This document shows, piece by piece, positions 1 to 7,687 of a stretch of 10,000 nucleotides of DNA. The notes below the pieces were generated by a model, which was not told where the DNA came from, did not search any database, and worked only from the letters and a program-made list of their open reading frames with translations. Source of the stretch: Nephromyces sp. MM_2019 (Eukaryota > Apicomplexa > Aconoidasida > Nephromycida); assembly GCA_015657535.1 (NCBI GenBank), contig JADHZB010000899.1, positions 1-10,000 of the forward strand, written 5' to 3'. A program made the position numbers and the translations under genes. The stretch's first letter is position 1, and each line of letters opens with the position of its first letter.

Positions 1-538
1 TTGATATATATGTGTGTGTGTATGTGTATTGATATATATGTGTGTGTGTATGTGTATTGATATATATGTGTGTGTGTATGTGTATTGATATATATATGTG
101 TGTGTATGTGTATTGATATATATGTGTGTGTATATGTGTATTGATATATATGTGTGTGTATATGTGTATTGATATATATGTGTGTGTGTATATGTGTATT
201 GATATATATATGTGTGTGTATGTGTACTGATATATATGTGTTTGTATATGTGTATTGATATATATGTGTGTGTGTATGTGTATTGATATATATATGTGTG
301 TGTATATATGTATTGATATATATATGTGTGTGTGTATGTGTATTGATATATATGTGTGTGTATATGTGTATTGATATATATGTGTGTGTGTATGTGTATT
401 GATATATATGTGTGTGTATATGTGTATTGATATATATGTGTTTGTATATGTGTATTGATATATATGTGTGTGTGTATGTGTATTGATATATATGTGTGTG
501 TATATGTGTATTGATATATATGTGTGTGTGTATGTGTG
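1..538. repeat. 28-bp TATA/TG minisatellite, about 19 copies, inside an intron of gene 1
   Basis: The anchor TTGATATA (once CTGATATA) recurs at 1, 29, 57, 85, 113, 141, 169, 199, 227, 255, 283, 313, 343, 371, 399, 427, 455, 483 and 511. The spacing is 28 bp except for three 30-bp steps (from 169, 283 and 313). Each unit is a short TA run, then a TG run, then GTATGTGTA or TATATGTGTA. The units from 227 and 427 share a TG-to-TTTG change. The array reaches the left edge, so its full length is unknown. It lies upstream of the acceptor at 743 and is read as intron sequence of the + strand gene. Confidence 0.95.
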
Positions 539-743
539 TGTGTATATGGATAGATATATTGATATATATATATATAGTTATATCCTGGTCATATATAAAC
601 ATCATTTTTGTTTTCCTTTACCTAACAACCTATAACCTTTTACTCACACACACACATACACATACACACACACTCATACACCCACCCATACACACACACA
701 CACATACATACATATACATACATATATATACACACACACACAG
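539..743 (+). other. 3' part of gene 1 intron, with CA-rich block and acceptor
   Basis: After the minisatellite there is a short non-repetitive stretch (about 575-640). A CA/TA-rich block follows (about 641-742), ending in CACACACACAG at 743, the likely acceptor. A second AG at 748-749 would also keep the downstream frame and drop six bases. The non-repetitive stretch has no downstream GT donor before the CA block, so I do not call it an exon. Confidence 0.6.
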
Positions 744-1536
744 GTGTAGCAACATTTGGAGCCTATTATGTATATAGAGGTGTGTACACACAATACTTTG
801 ACACAGAGTATTTAGCCCTACAATCGAGAAAACGCTATTTTGAAAAACAACAAATTTTTGGGGAGGAATTGGGCCGTAAAATGGCTGCTGGTTTTATAGG
901 CCATTTTGTTAGTCAATATAACCCTGTTGACACACGTTTACCCTTTCAAAAAATGTGTGTATGTGTGTGTGTGTGTAGGGAGGGGGAGACGTATATGTGT
1001 GTGTGTGTGGGGGGGGGATATGTATTGTTGCTGTGATTAAAATGTGTGTAAATGTTATGTAAATAACATTTACACACTCTGATGTGTTTTATAATACATA
1101 TTTTTGAAATATACTGGACTATATCTCTTATGTGTGTGTATTGTGTTCTGTATTGTATTATATATATATATATATATATACCAATATATACACATATATA
1201 TATATCAATATATACACATATATATATACCAATATATACACATATATATATATACGCAATATATACACATATATATATACGCAATATATATACATATATA
1301 TATACGCAATATATATACAGATACATATACACAATATATATATACGCAATATATACACATATATATATACGCAATATATATACAGATACATATACACAAT
1401 ATATAGTTACACATATATACAATTTATACAGACACACATAATACACACACATATTTTCAATATATATATACACAAATGTTTCATTGTGTTTTATATATAT
1501 ATATAATTCTACAGGGACCCTCAATATCGCCTCTAA
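744..1536 (+). CDS. Unrecognised protein, last two coding exons (5' partial)
   Basis: Exons are 744-954 and 1515-1536. The first is open only in the frame reading [18 protein letters not shown]. After 954 (codon bases AT) comes donor GTGTGTATG. The acceptor TTCTACAG ends at 1514, and the next exon supplies G, completing ATG, then DPQYRL and TAA at 1534-1536. That makes about 77 residues of C-terminus. The piece starts with a small, aromatic-rich stretch that could be the end of a membrane segment. A charged, probably helical section follows ([19 protein letters not shown]), then a glycine-containing stretch ([13 protein letters not shown]) and a basic end. I do not recognise the family. A small mitochondrial or other membrane protein is possible but is a guess. 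The gene is convergent with DIM1. Splice junctions are inferred from frame continuity only. Without splicing the frame runs on into a Cys-Val microsatellite translation, which supports the intron call. Confidence 0.72.
1044..1077 (+). repeat. Perfect 15-bp inverted repeat with 4-nt GTAA loop
   Basis: The left arm GTGTGTAAATGTTAT (1044-1058) is followed by GTAA (1059-1062) and the exact reverse complement ATAACATTTACACAC (1063-1077). In the + strand transcript the loop would be GUAA, which fits the GNRA tetraloop pattern. It sits inside the last intron of gene 1. It is not a terminator in a eukaryotic context. Its function is unknown. Confidence 0.9.
1182..1405. repeat. 24-25 bp CAATATATA minisatellite with 65-bp higher-order duplication
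   Basis: CAATATATA recurs at 1182, 1206, 1230, 1257, 1282, 1307, 1332, 1347, 1372 and 1397, mostly 24-25 bp apart. The combination with CAGATACATATACACAAT, including one short 15-bp step, occurs twice with a 65-bp offset (starting near 1307 and 1372). This suggests a segmental duplication within the array. It lies within the last intron of gene 1. Confidence 0.85.
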
Positions 1537-1820
1537 TTTTTTATTGAAAATTGTTTAAAATTTTTTGTTTTATTTACATACACATTTATATAAATATAAA
1601 TTTTACACATTTTTTCAAAAATAACTATATTTTTAAAATATAATTTTTACTAAACATTTCAAACATATTTTAATACACACACACTGTGTGTAATGAAATA
1701 ATTATATAATCAATATTATACAAAACAAAATATGAATATCAAATTATACATTTACACACAGTATTATATATATTTATATTATGTATACAGAATGCTAAGC
1801 ACAAATATATGCATACATAC

Positions 1821-1915
1821 ACACACATACATACATACACACACATACATACATACACACACATACATACATACACACACATACATACATACACACACAT
1901 ACATACATACACATA
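1821..1915. repeat. 16-bp ACACACATACATACAT tandem array
   Basis: The unit ACACACATACATACAT repeats about six times from 1821 with almost no change. The open frames over it on both strands are simply translations of this 16-bp period and its 48-bp triple. Confidence 0.9.
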
Positions 1916-1987
1916 CCAACAAACACATATATACACATACCAACAAACACATATATACACATACCAACAAACACATATATACACACA
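1916..1987. repeat. 24-bp tandem repeat, three exact copies
   Basis: CCAACAAACACATATATACA starts at 1916, 1940 and 1964. It is an abrupt change of unit directly next to the 16-bp array, though both are built from CA/TA steps. Confidence 0.9.
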
Positions 1988-2097
1988 GACACACACACAC
2001 GCATTCACATAGTATAGGTATAATTAATTTAAATTTTTGGAAAACTTTAATTAAGTTTTCACACATTTTAAAATTATTTGTTTTTATATAAAAAAAT

Positions 2098-2160
2098 TTA
2101 ATAGCGATATTTAGTGGAGTAATCTTTGGGAGACATAACCAAACCACGTCCTATATTTTT

Positions 2161-2207
<47 letters not shown>

Positions 2208-3928
2208 TATATAATATATATATGTGTATATATGAGTATGTATATAGGTGTAGTTTGTATGTATTTTAAAGTATATGAGTGTATTATGTCTGTTTGTGTA
2301 ATGTATATGTGTGTATAAAGTGTGTGTATATCTAAAGTGTGTATAAAGTGTGTGTGTATCTAAAGTGTGTATAAAGTGTGTGTGTATCTAAAGTGTGTAT
2401 AAAGTGTGTGTGTATCTAAAGTGTGTATGTGTATGTGAAGTGCGTATAAAGTGTGTATGTGTATGTGAAGTGCGTATAAAGTGTGTGTGTGTATCTAAAG
2501 TGTGTATAAAGTGTGTGTGTATCTAAAGTGTGTATAAAGTGTGTATGTGTATGTGAAATGCGTATAAAGTGTGTATGTGTATGTGAAATGTGTATAAAGT
2601 GCGTGTGTGTATGTGAAATGTGTATAAGTTTTGTGTGTGTATGTGAAGTGTGTATAAAAAGTATATGAAGTATGTGTGTGTATAATGTGTGTGTGTATAG
2701 CTAACCTTTACGTGCCCCTCTAAATATTGTTTCAATAATATCGATTAATTCTTGTTTGTTATTCATCGGCCAATTTATTTTATTATTATTACCCGTACCA
2801 AGATCAATCATCATATGTTTGTTTCTAATGTGTGTGTGTAAATAAAAACATATATTTATATTATGTATAAAGTGTGTGAGTGTATGAATATACATATTTA
2901 AAATATGTGTGTAGGTATACTAAATTAAATATATATATGTATATACATAAAAATATATATGTGGGTGGGTTTGGATGTGTGCATTTTAGGCTTTGCATGA
3001 ATATATTTATCTAAATGTGTGTGTAAATACATATTCAATCAAAATGTGTGTGTATATGGATATAATGAATATGTGTTAATTTTTGTATATAAGAAATGTG
3101 TGTAATAAATTACCTATAAAAAAACATAACTGTCACAGGGTCATATAATTCATACATTGTATTGAAATCAGGTACCTCAGTTATATCAGTCTAATAAATA
3201 TATATATATATTCACACATATATAAATATATATATATGTTTTCTACATATAGACCTAAACATACAGTCCCACATAATCATTTATAAACACACACAGACAT
3301 ATATTATTATTCAGAAGCACACACAAACACATATAATTGTTGATACAGATATATACACATACACATACATAGTTATTGGTACAGAAACACACATACCCAC
3401 ACACACAAGTTATTATTCATACAAATACACACACACACACACAAGTTATTATTCATACAAATACACACACACACACACATAGTTATTATTCATACAAATA
3501 CACACACACACACACAAGTTATTATTCATACAAACACACACACACACACACATAGTTATTATTCATACAAATACACACACACACACACAAGTTATTATTC
3601 ATACAAACACACACACAGACACACAAGTTATTATTCATACAAACACACACACAGACACACAAGTTATTATTCATACAAACACACACACACACACACATAG
3701 TTATTATTCATACAAACACACACACAGACACACAAGTTATTATTCATACAAACACACACACACACACACATAGTTATTTATACACACATACCAAATAAAT
3801 AACACAAAAATTTTGAATATCTTCTGCACACTTGAATAATAATTCATCCATCTTCATACAGTCTGGGTCATGGTCATGTCCAAATCTTACACACTAAATT
3901 ATTGATTTACATACACACACACACACAT

Positions 3929-3966
<38 letters not shown>

Positions 3967-4822
3967 TATGTAAATAGAGTGAGTATATTTATCGTGTGTG
4001 TAAATTGTTTATAATCTGTATAGGAGTGTCTATATATATATATATATATGTTCAGTTTGTGTGTGTATGTATGTGTATTAGTGAATATATATGTGTGTAT
4101 ATATACCACTAATCGCTCTTCCTCCTTTAAAATTGCCTGGTCCTATAAATATACAAATTTTATTTACACACAAAAAATTTGTTTGTTGTTGAAATCATTT
4201 ATAAATGAATATTATATGTATTTCAATGTATATATATATTCGTGTGTGTGTATGTGTGTAAAAATAAATAGATGTATTTGTGTGTGTGTGTGTAATTATA
4301 AATAGATGATATGCAAGTCTATGAGCTTAGATGTGTGTGAGAGTATTTTTGTTATGTGTCTGTGCGTATGTATATATATATAATTTGCGTGTTAATGTAT
4401 ATGCATCTACATGTGTTTGCTTTTATATATATGTATATAAATTTGTGTGTATATGTATAACGTATGTGTATGTCTGCAAGTATCTCTTCAAATATGCATG
4501 TGTGTCTGTATGTATGTGTGTTTGTTTGTGAGTCTGTATATATGTATGTTCGTGTGTGTGTTCGTGTATGTGTGTTTGTTTGTGCGTGTGTGTGTGTGAG
4601 TATGTGTGTGTGTGTGTGTGTGTGTGTGTTTGTGTGTTTGAGAGTGCGTGTGTGTGTGTGTTTGTGTGTTTGAGAGTGCGTGTGTGTGTGTGTTTGTGTG
4701 TTTGAGAGTGTGTTTGAGTTTGTAAGTGAGTGTTTGTGTGCGTGTGTATATATATATAATTATATATATAATAAACTTACCACAGCCCAACCACTGTGGA
4801 GATGCTGAAGCATATACGACAT
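2098..4822 (-). CDS. DIM1/TXNL4A-type U5 snRNP 15-kDa protein, complete, six exons
   Basis: This is a spliceosomal protein of the U5 snRNP and U4/U6.U5 tri-snRNP with a thioredoxin-like fold; it is nuclear and essential for splicing in fungi and animals. Exons in transcript order are 4822-4781, 4142-4107, 3893-3792, 3190-3114, 2824-2706 and 2150-2098. They join in frame to 142 residues, the same length as human TXNL4A. Visible signatures in order are MSYMLQHLHSGW (exon 1), DQAIL (exon 2), RFGHDHDPDCMKMDE (exon 3), DITEVPDFNTMYELYDP (exon 4), NKHMMIDLGTGNNNKINW and ETIFRGARKG (exon 5), and RGLVMSPKDYSTKYRY then TAA (exon 6). All introns are GT-AG; donors are GTAAGT, GTATAT, GTATGT, GTAATT and GTTAGC. 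The start is fixed by family match and by an in-frame TAA 12 bases before the ATG (4834-4832). Oddities are His where human has Trp (HDHD for HDWD) and Tyr for Phe in MFFYR. No frame break is seen, so it looks functional. Confidence 0.97.
2151..2705 (-). other. DIM1 intron 5 (555 bp), repeat-filled
   Basis: The donor is GTTAGC (2705 downward) and the acceptor TATAG ends at 2151. It is phase 1, splitting the Gly codon of RKGRG. The transcript first runs through an AC-rich minisatellite (2690-2305), then a TA run, then a GU-rich block (complement of 2161-2176) close to the acceptor. Confidence 0.9.
2305..2690. repeat. 28-bp tandem array in DIM1 intron 5
   Basis: ATCTAAA recurs at 2330, 2358, 2386 and 2414 with exact 28-bp spacing; the unit contains GTGTGTATAAA plus a TG run. 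From about 2420 the unit changes to a variant with GTATGTGTATGTGAA and TGCGTATAAA, returns to the ATCTAAA type near 2490-2530, then changes again to the GTGAAATG type up to about 2690. Two unit types are therefore interspersed. Confidence 0.85.
2825..3113 (-). other. DIM1 intron 4 (289 bp)
   Basis: It runs from GTAATTTATTAC (donor at 3113) to CACACACATTAG (acceptor ending at 2825). It is phase 2 and splits the Arg codon of MFFYR-NKH. The content is A/T-rich with scattered AATGTGTGTGTA motifs on the + strand (near 2828, 3015, 3038 and 3094), not a regular array. An in-frame TAA follows the upstream exon at once. Confidence 0.9.
3191..3791 (-). other. DIM1 intron 3 (601 bp), repeat-filled
   Basis: The donor is GTATGTGTG (3791 downward) and the acceptor TTATTAG ends at 3191; it is phase 0. 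Most of it is the 36/37-bp minisatellite, preceded at lower coordinates by degenerate relatives (about 3280-3400) and by TA runs next to the acceptor. Confidence 0.9.
3409..3780. repeat. 36/37-bp minisatellite, 11 copies, in DIM1 intron 3
   Basis: GTTATTATTCAT starts at 3409, 3445, 3482, 3518, 3555, 3591, 3627, 3663, 3700, 3736 and 3773 (the last truncated). Spacings are 36, 37, 36, 37, 36, 36, 36, 37, 36 and 37. The linker is a CA run followed by either CACAAG or CACATAG; the latter adds one base. Several units carry an ACAGACAC variant. The alternation suggests growth by a two-unit (73-bp) step. Confidence 0.95.
3894..4106 (-). other. DIM1 intron 2 (213 bp)
   Basis: The donor is GTATATATAC (4106 downward) and the acceptor AATTTAG ends at 3894; it is phase 0. 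I chose this acceptor over the AG at 3887-3886 because it restores CVRFGH after ERLV, matching the family spacing. Opposite-polarity blocks (AC-rich at the 5' end, GU-rich near 3910-3927) and two long TA runs lie inside. Confidence 0.88.
4143..4780 (-). other. DIM1 intron 1 (638 bp), TG/CA-rich
   Basis: The donor is a consensus GTAAGT (4780 downward) and the acceptor TTTATAG ends at 4143; it is phase 0. On the + strand it is TG-rich throughout, and the open frames over it (4331-4790) are repeat translations. It includes a three-copy 32-bp repeat near the donor. Confidence 0.9.
4626..4725. repeat. 32-bp tandem repeat, three copies, in DIM1 intron 1
   Basis: GAGAGTG occurs at 4640, 4672 and 4704, exactly 32 bp apart. 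Each is preceded by TTTGTGTGTTT, and copies one and two are followed by CG and a TG run. A long pure TG run (about 4600-4628) borders it. Confidence 0.85.
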
Positions 4823-4870
4823 TTTCAAAAATTATATATAAAATAAGGGAGGGGGGTGAGTTTAGGCCTT
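4823..4870 (-). promoter_or_regulatory. Possible DIM1 5' leader/core promoter
   Basis: Just upstream of the DIM1 ATG the - strand reads a pyrimidine tract (CACCCCCCTCCC, complement of 4848-4859), then TTATTTTATATATAA, then TTTTTGAAA and the ATG. The C-rich tract stands out in this A+T-rich setting. The TATA-like run is too close to the ATG to be a confident TATA box. No start site can be fixed from sequence. Confidence 0.25.
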
Positions 4871-5885
4871 ATCAGTCAAAATGTGTGTAAAAATGATCAA
4901 GTTGTGTGTGTTTATAAATATTACTAATATAATATTAGAAATGTGTGTATATATTTGGCTATGTGTGATTAGATGTGTGTTCATGTGAATGTTATTATGT
5001 ATTTGTCTGTGTGCGTCTGCATATGTATGTGTCTGTGTATGTGAGAGTGTCTATGTATGTGTGTGTGTATGTGTATGTGTGTATGTGTGTGCGTATGTAT
5101 GTGTACTTACGTATGTATGTATGTATGTGTTTATGTGTGTGTGTCAAAATGTAATTAGTATTGCTATTCAATAGTGTTTTTGTATATATATATAATATAT
5201 ATATTATTTGATTGAAAGGAATTAATATATTTTGCTTGTATGTGATGATAAGATAAATTTGCTACTGTGAATGCTAGAAATTGCAAGGCTATATGTATAT
5301 ATATGTGTGTGTATTCCTATGTATATATGTGTAAGCTCGAATATAACATTGCATTTAAATAGATGTCTGTATTTATATGAGTATAATTTAGTAGTTATGC
5401 CTCTGCATAAATGTCTAGGTGTATATATATGTGTTTATGTCTGTGTTTGCGTGTGTAGCTATTTTAGATGTGCGTGTTTTTATGTATATGTATAATGTGT
5501 GTGTGACATGATTATTTATATATGTGTGTGGTGTTTTTAGTATTATGGGATTGTGTGTGTTTAGGTATGTTGCTAATCTATGATACATTTGTGTGTGTAT
5601 GCATGCTAGATGTTGTTTAGTTTACTAGGTGTATAAATATATAAATATATGTGCATATCTAAACATTGAAGAAGTGTGTATAAGTGTGTGAGTGCATTAA
5701 TAACTCTTATTAAGATTTGGCTAAGGATAAGTATTGTAGGATAATTTGTTTGTGTGTGTGTGAATGTGTGTGTATGTATTTGTGTGTGTATGTATATGTG
5801 TGCTGTGTGTGTATGTATATGTGTGCTATGTGTGTCTGCATGTGTGTAAAGTTATTTACAAGTGGTTGGGTGGGTAGAGATATTC
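4871..5885. other. Intergenic TG-rich DNA upstream of DIM1
   Basis: The + strand is dominated by TGTGTGTA runs (densest at 4990-5150, 5430-5500 and 5750-5850) with short mixed sequence between. Open frames here translate mainly to Cys-Val-Tyr runs. Codon by codon I saw no conserved motif and no pair of exon ends on either strand, so no gene is called. Confidence 0.6.
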
Positions 5886-6670
5886 ACACAATCGTTTTAA
5901 AAATATACATTTTTAATAAGCAACACGCACACCAAAATACACACCCACAAATTTAGACATGCTACACACAAATACAAATAAATAGATAATCAATCCACCA
6001 ATGTACGTACACAAGCCTGTACACATATAGTTATAAATAGATATATATAAGAGAGTGCACACAAAAATACACACACAGGTAAATATTTTCAAAACATGTC
6101 TACGCACACACATGTATTAATTCACACACTCGTATACACATAAGTGTATATATGTTTGTATTTGTATATATAAATACACCCATCAACATACACAGACACA
6201 TATATATATATGTTGCTATAGGTATAGATATGTAAAGGCTTGGTGTCTTACACATGTTTTGATTGCTGTTGAAATATTAAATGTGTATGTGCCAATGTTG
6301 GATTTATAAGTTTATTATGACTAATAAGTTTACATTCCCCAATATTTAGAATACATATATATATCTTCAGAAATAATTTTATCATTTTCATAAAATATAA
6401 CTAACTCTATGAGATTTTGTGTGTATATGTAAAATTTTTAGCTAGTATATTACTTAACAAATAAAAATATTCATATATCTTAAAATAGATAATGACTGAT
6501 TAATTCAATATATAATTATTCACATACACATATATTCACACATACACACACACACATAAATATTCATATACAAGTACATAAACACATACAAGTATACATG
6601 ATCACACAAGTACATACACATACACAAATACATATATACATACATATACTCAATTACATACACCCACTGA
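5886..6670. other. Intergenic CA-rich DNA (polarity switch)
   Basis: From about 5886 the + strand turns from TG-rich to CA-rich (5886-6200 and 6520-6665). A mixed A/T-rich stretch (6200-6520) lies between. On the - strand, 6322-6248 is open for 24 codons and then stops, with no family match seen. No gene is supported. Confidence 0.55.
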
Positions 6671-6939
6671 TAAATCTTAACAATTCGACTGAGTTTTCAA
6701 TTCATTTTTCCAAGTTATTATCATATGGTAATATGTAATTAATATTGTGTGCAAAATAATTAAGAAATATACTTGTTGAAATTTATAATCCTAAATTTTA
6801 TAATTTATCAATCTTAATATATTAATAACAGATGTACACTGTACCATGTTTGTGTTTTAATATAAGTTTTATTATCTTTCGATTTGGTAAGAAGAAAATA
6901 AGCTCTTATCATTATGATTTTGGCTACTTATTGTTTGCT

Positions 6940-7085
6940 CAAATTTTGGGGGGAAAAAAAAGTAAAACTATCACATTTTGGATAGCTCAAATCTTGGGTA
7001 AAAATAAAGGGTAAACTGCAACATTTTTTGTAATTCAAATTTTGGGAGGAAATAAAAAGTAGAACTATGTATATTTTTTTAATGG
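6940..7085. repeat. Diverged 48-bp tandem repeat, about three copies
   Basis: Units start at 6940, 6988 and 7036 with CAAATTTTGGG or CAAATCTTGGG. Each continues through an A-rich run with AGTAAAACT, GGTAAACTGC or AGTAGAACT and ends in a T-rich ACATTTT-like part. A weaker relative begins near 6880 (CGATTTGGTAAGAAG). Because 48 is divisible by three, the + strand frame repeats AQILG. Confidence 0.75.
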
Positions 7086-7363
7086 AAAATAAGTACAAAA
7101 AATATAGGGTTTTCAATAAAATTTTTAAATTATACAAATATCTGTTAATCATTTATTTCTTTAAAGTATCTTTAAAATTTATTTCGTTTGTTTCTTAAAG
7201 TTCCTTTTAAGAATTTTTGTGTTTTGTTGAAATCAATAAATCTTGATTTAATTAACATTTGGAAGGTCAGTATAATCTAATTATGTATTCTAGTTTTATT
7301 CTAGATATCAATCTCTAGTTTTCTTTGCATAGATAATTTGTTATAGCTAGCATTTTTTGCTGT

Positions 7364-7379
7364 GAGTGTATGTACACTC
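7364..7379. repeat. Short palindrome GAGTGTA-TG-TACACTC
   Basis: Two 7-bp arms are separated by TG. A partial copy (TATGTACACTA) follows near 7393. Its function is unknown. Confidence 0.5.
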
Positions 7380-7435
7380 TTTATGTCTTAGTATATGTAC
7401 ACTACTATTCTTATTTGCTCTTGCAATCGATGTGT

Positions 7436-7687
7436 GGGGATTCTATACACCCATAAATAAACATACATATATATATACACAAATATAGATATTTATTATT
7501 ATATACACATATTATCATAAATAATTTGTCTAAAATTAATTTTGAACTTGGTTTGAATGAATTAATGCTAGAATATTTTTCAAAACTTCTAATTTTTAAT
7601 TATATACACAAAATTATATACACACAAATTTTTATAATACACATATAAATATACATACAAAATTATAAGCAGCAGTACTTTTAAAAT
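7436..7687 (-). other. 3' flank of the SHPRH-like gene
   Basis: This lies downstream of the TAA at 7690-7688. It is A/T-rich with CA/TA steps. An AATAAA hexamer is present on the - strand at 7497-7492, about 190 bases past the stop, and could be a poly(A) signal. In such A+T-rich DNA it could also be chance. Confidence 0.35.

Larger units (their letters stand above)
955..1514 (+). other. Last intron of gene 1 (560 bp)
   Basis: The intron runs from GTGTGTATG to TTCTACAG. In order it holds a TG block with two G runs (955-1030), a perfect hairpin (1044-1077), a TA run (1160-1180), a TA/CA minisatellite (1182-1405) and a CA/TA tail. The 5' part is GU-rich and the 3' part AC-rich in the transcript. 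Long open frames across it are translations of the repeats on both strands and are not genes. Confidence 0.7.
1537..2097. other. Spacer between convergent gene 1 and DIM1 (3' UTRs)
   Basis: The stop codon of gene 1 (1536) and that of DIM1 (2098) face each other across 561 bp. The left part (1537-1800) is T- and A-rich with no TG repeat apart from a short ACACACAC/TGTGTGT inverted pair near 1676-1690. I found no AATAAA on the + strand close downstream of 1536. The right part holds two adjacent CA-type minisatellites. No exon-like sequence is seen. Confidence 0.7.
6671..7435. other. Intergenic A/T-rich DNA almost free of TG/CA repeats
   Basis: This is the longest stretch in the window without dinucleotide repeats. 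It holds a diverged 48-bp tandem repeat (6940-7085) and a small palindrome (7364-7379). A 60-codon + strand frame (6832-7014) crosses part of the 48-bp repeat but shows no recognisable motif, and I do not call it a gene. Confidence 0.5.

Noticed and set aside
1..538. CRISPR-like regular spacing
   Set aside because: Units are contiguous and low-complexity with no unique spacers, and the genes are eukaryotic.
575..640. Non-repetitive stretch in the gene 1 intron as a possible exon
   Set aside because: No GT donor follows before the CA block and acceptor at 743.
1082..1524. Several overlapping 70-190 codon frames on both strands
   Set aside because: They are translations of TA/CA repeats (I-Y-T-H and C-V-Y runs), present in many frames at once, and they cross the gene 1 intron.
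1732..2147. Long frames on both strands over 1732-2147
   Set aside because: They are products of the 16-bp and 24-bp arrays. The only real coding part is the last DIM1 exon (2098-2150, - strand), in a different reading context.
2701..2895. A 64-codon - strand gene starting at an ATG near 2895
   Set aside because: The N-terminal half is intron-derived. The real exon starts at 2824, after the CACATTAG acceptor, and continues by splicing rather than stopping at TAG.
4600..4735. Telomere-like G/T-rich repeat
   Set aside because: The unit is 32 bp with TG dinucleotides, internal to a DIM1 intron, and has no short G-cluster telomere repeat.
5717..5956. A + strand frame beginning MAKDKYCRIICL
   Set aside because: Only the first dozen residues look non-repetitive. 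The rest is Cys-Val-Tyr repeat, with no motif or paired exon seen.
6248..6325. Short - strand open stretch (SHNKLINPTLAHTH) ending in TAA, possible terminal exon
   Set aside because: It has no recognisable family, no convincing upstream partner exon and only a weak ATTAG acceptor.
4823..7687. tRNA, rRNA or snRNA genes in the intergenic region
   Set aside because: I looked for tRNA T-loop (GGTTCGA-type) and snRNA-like segments on both strands and saw none. A covariance-model scan would be decisive and was not possible.
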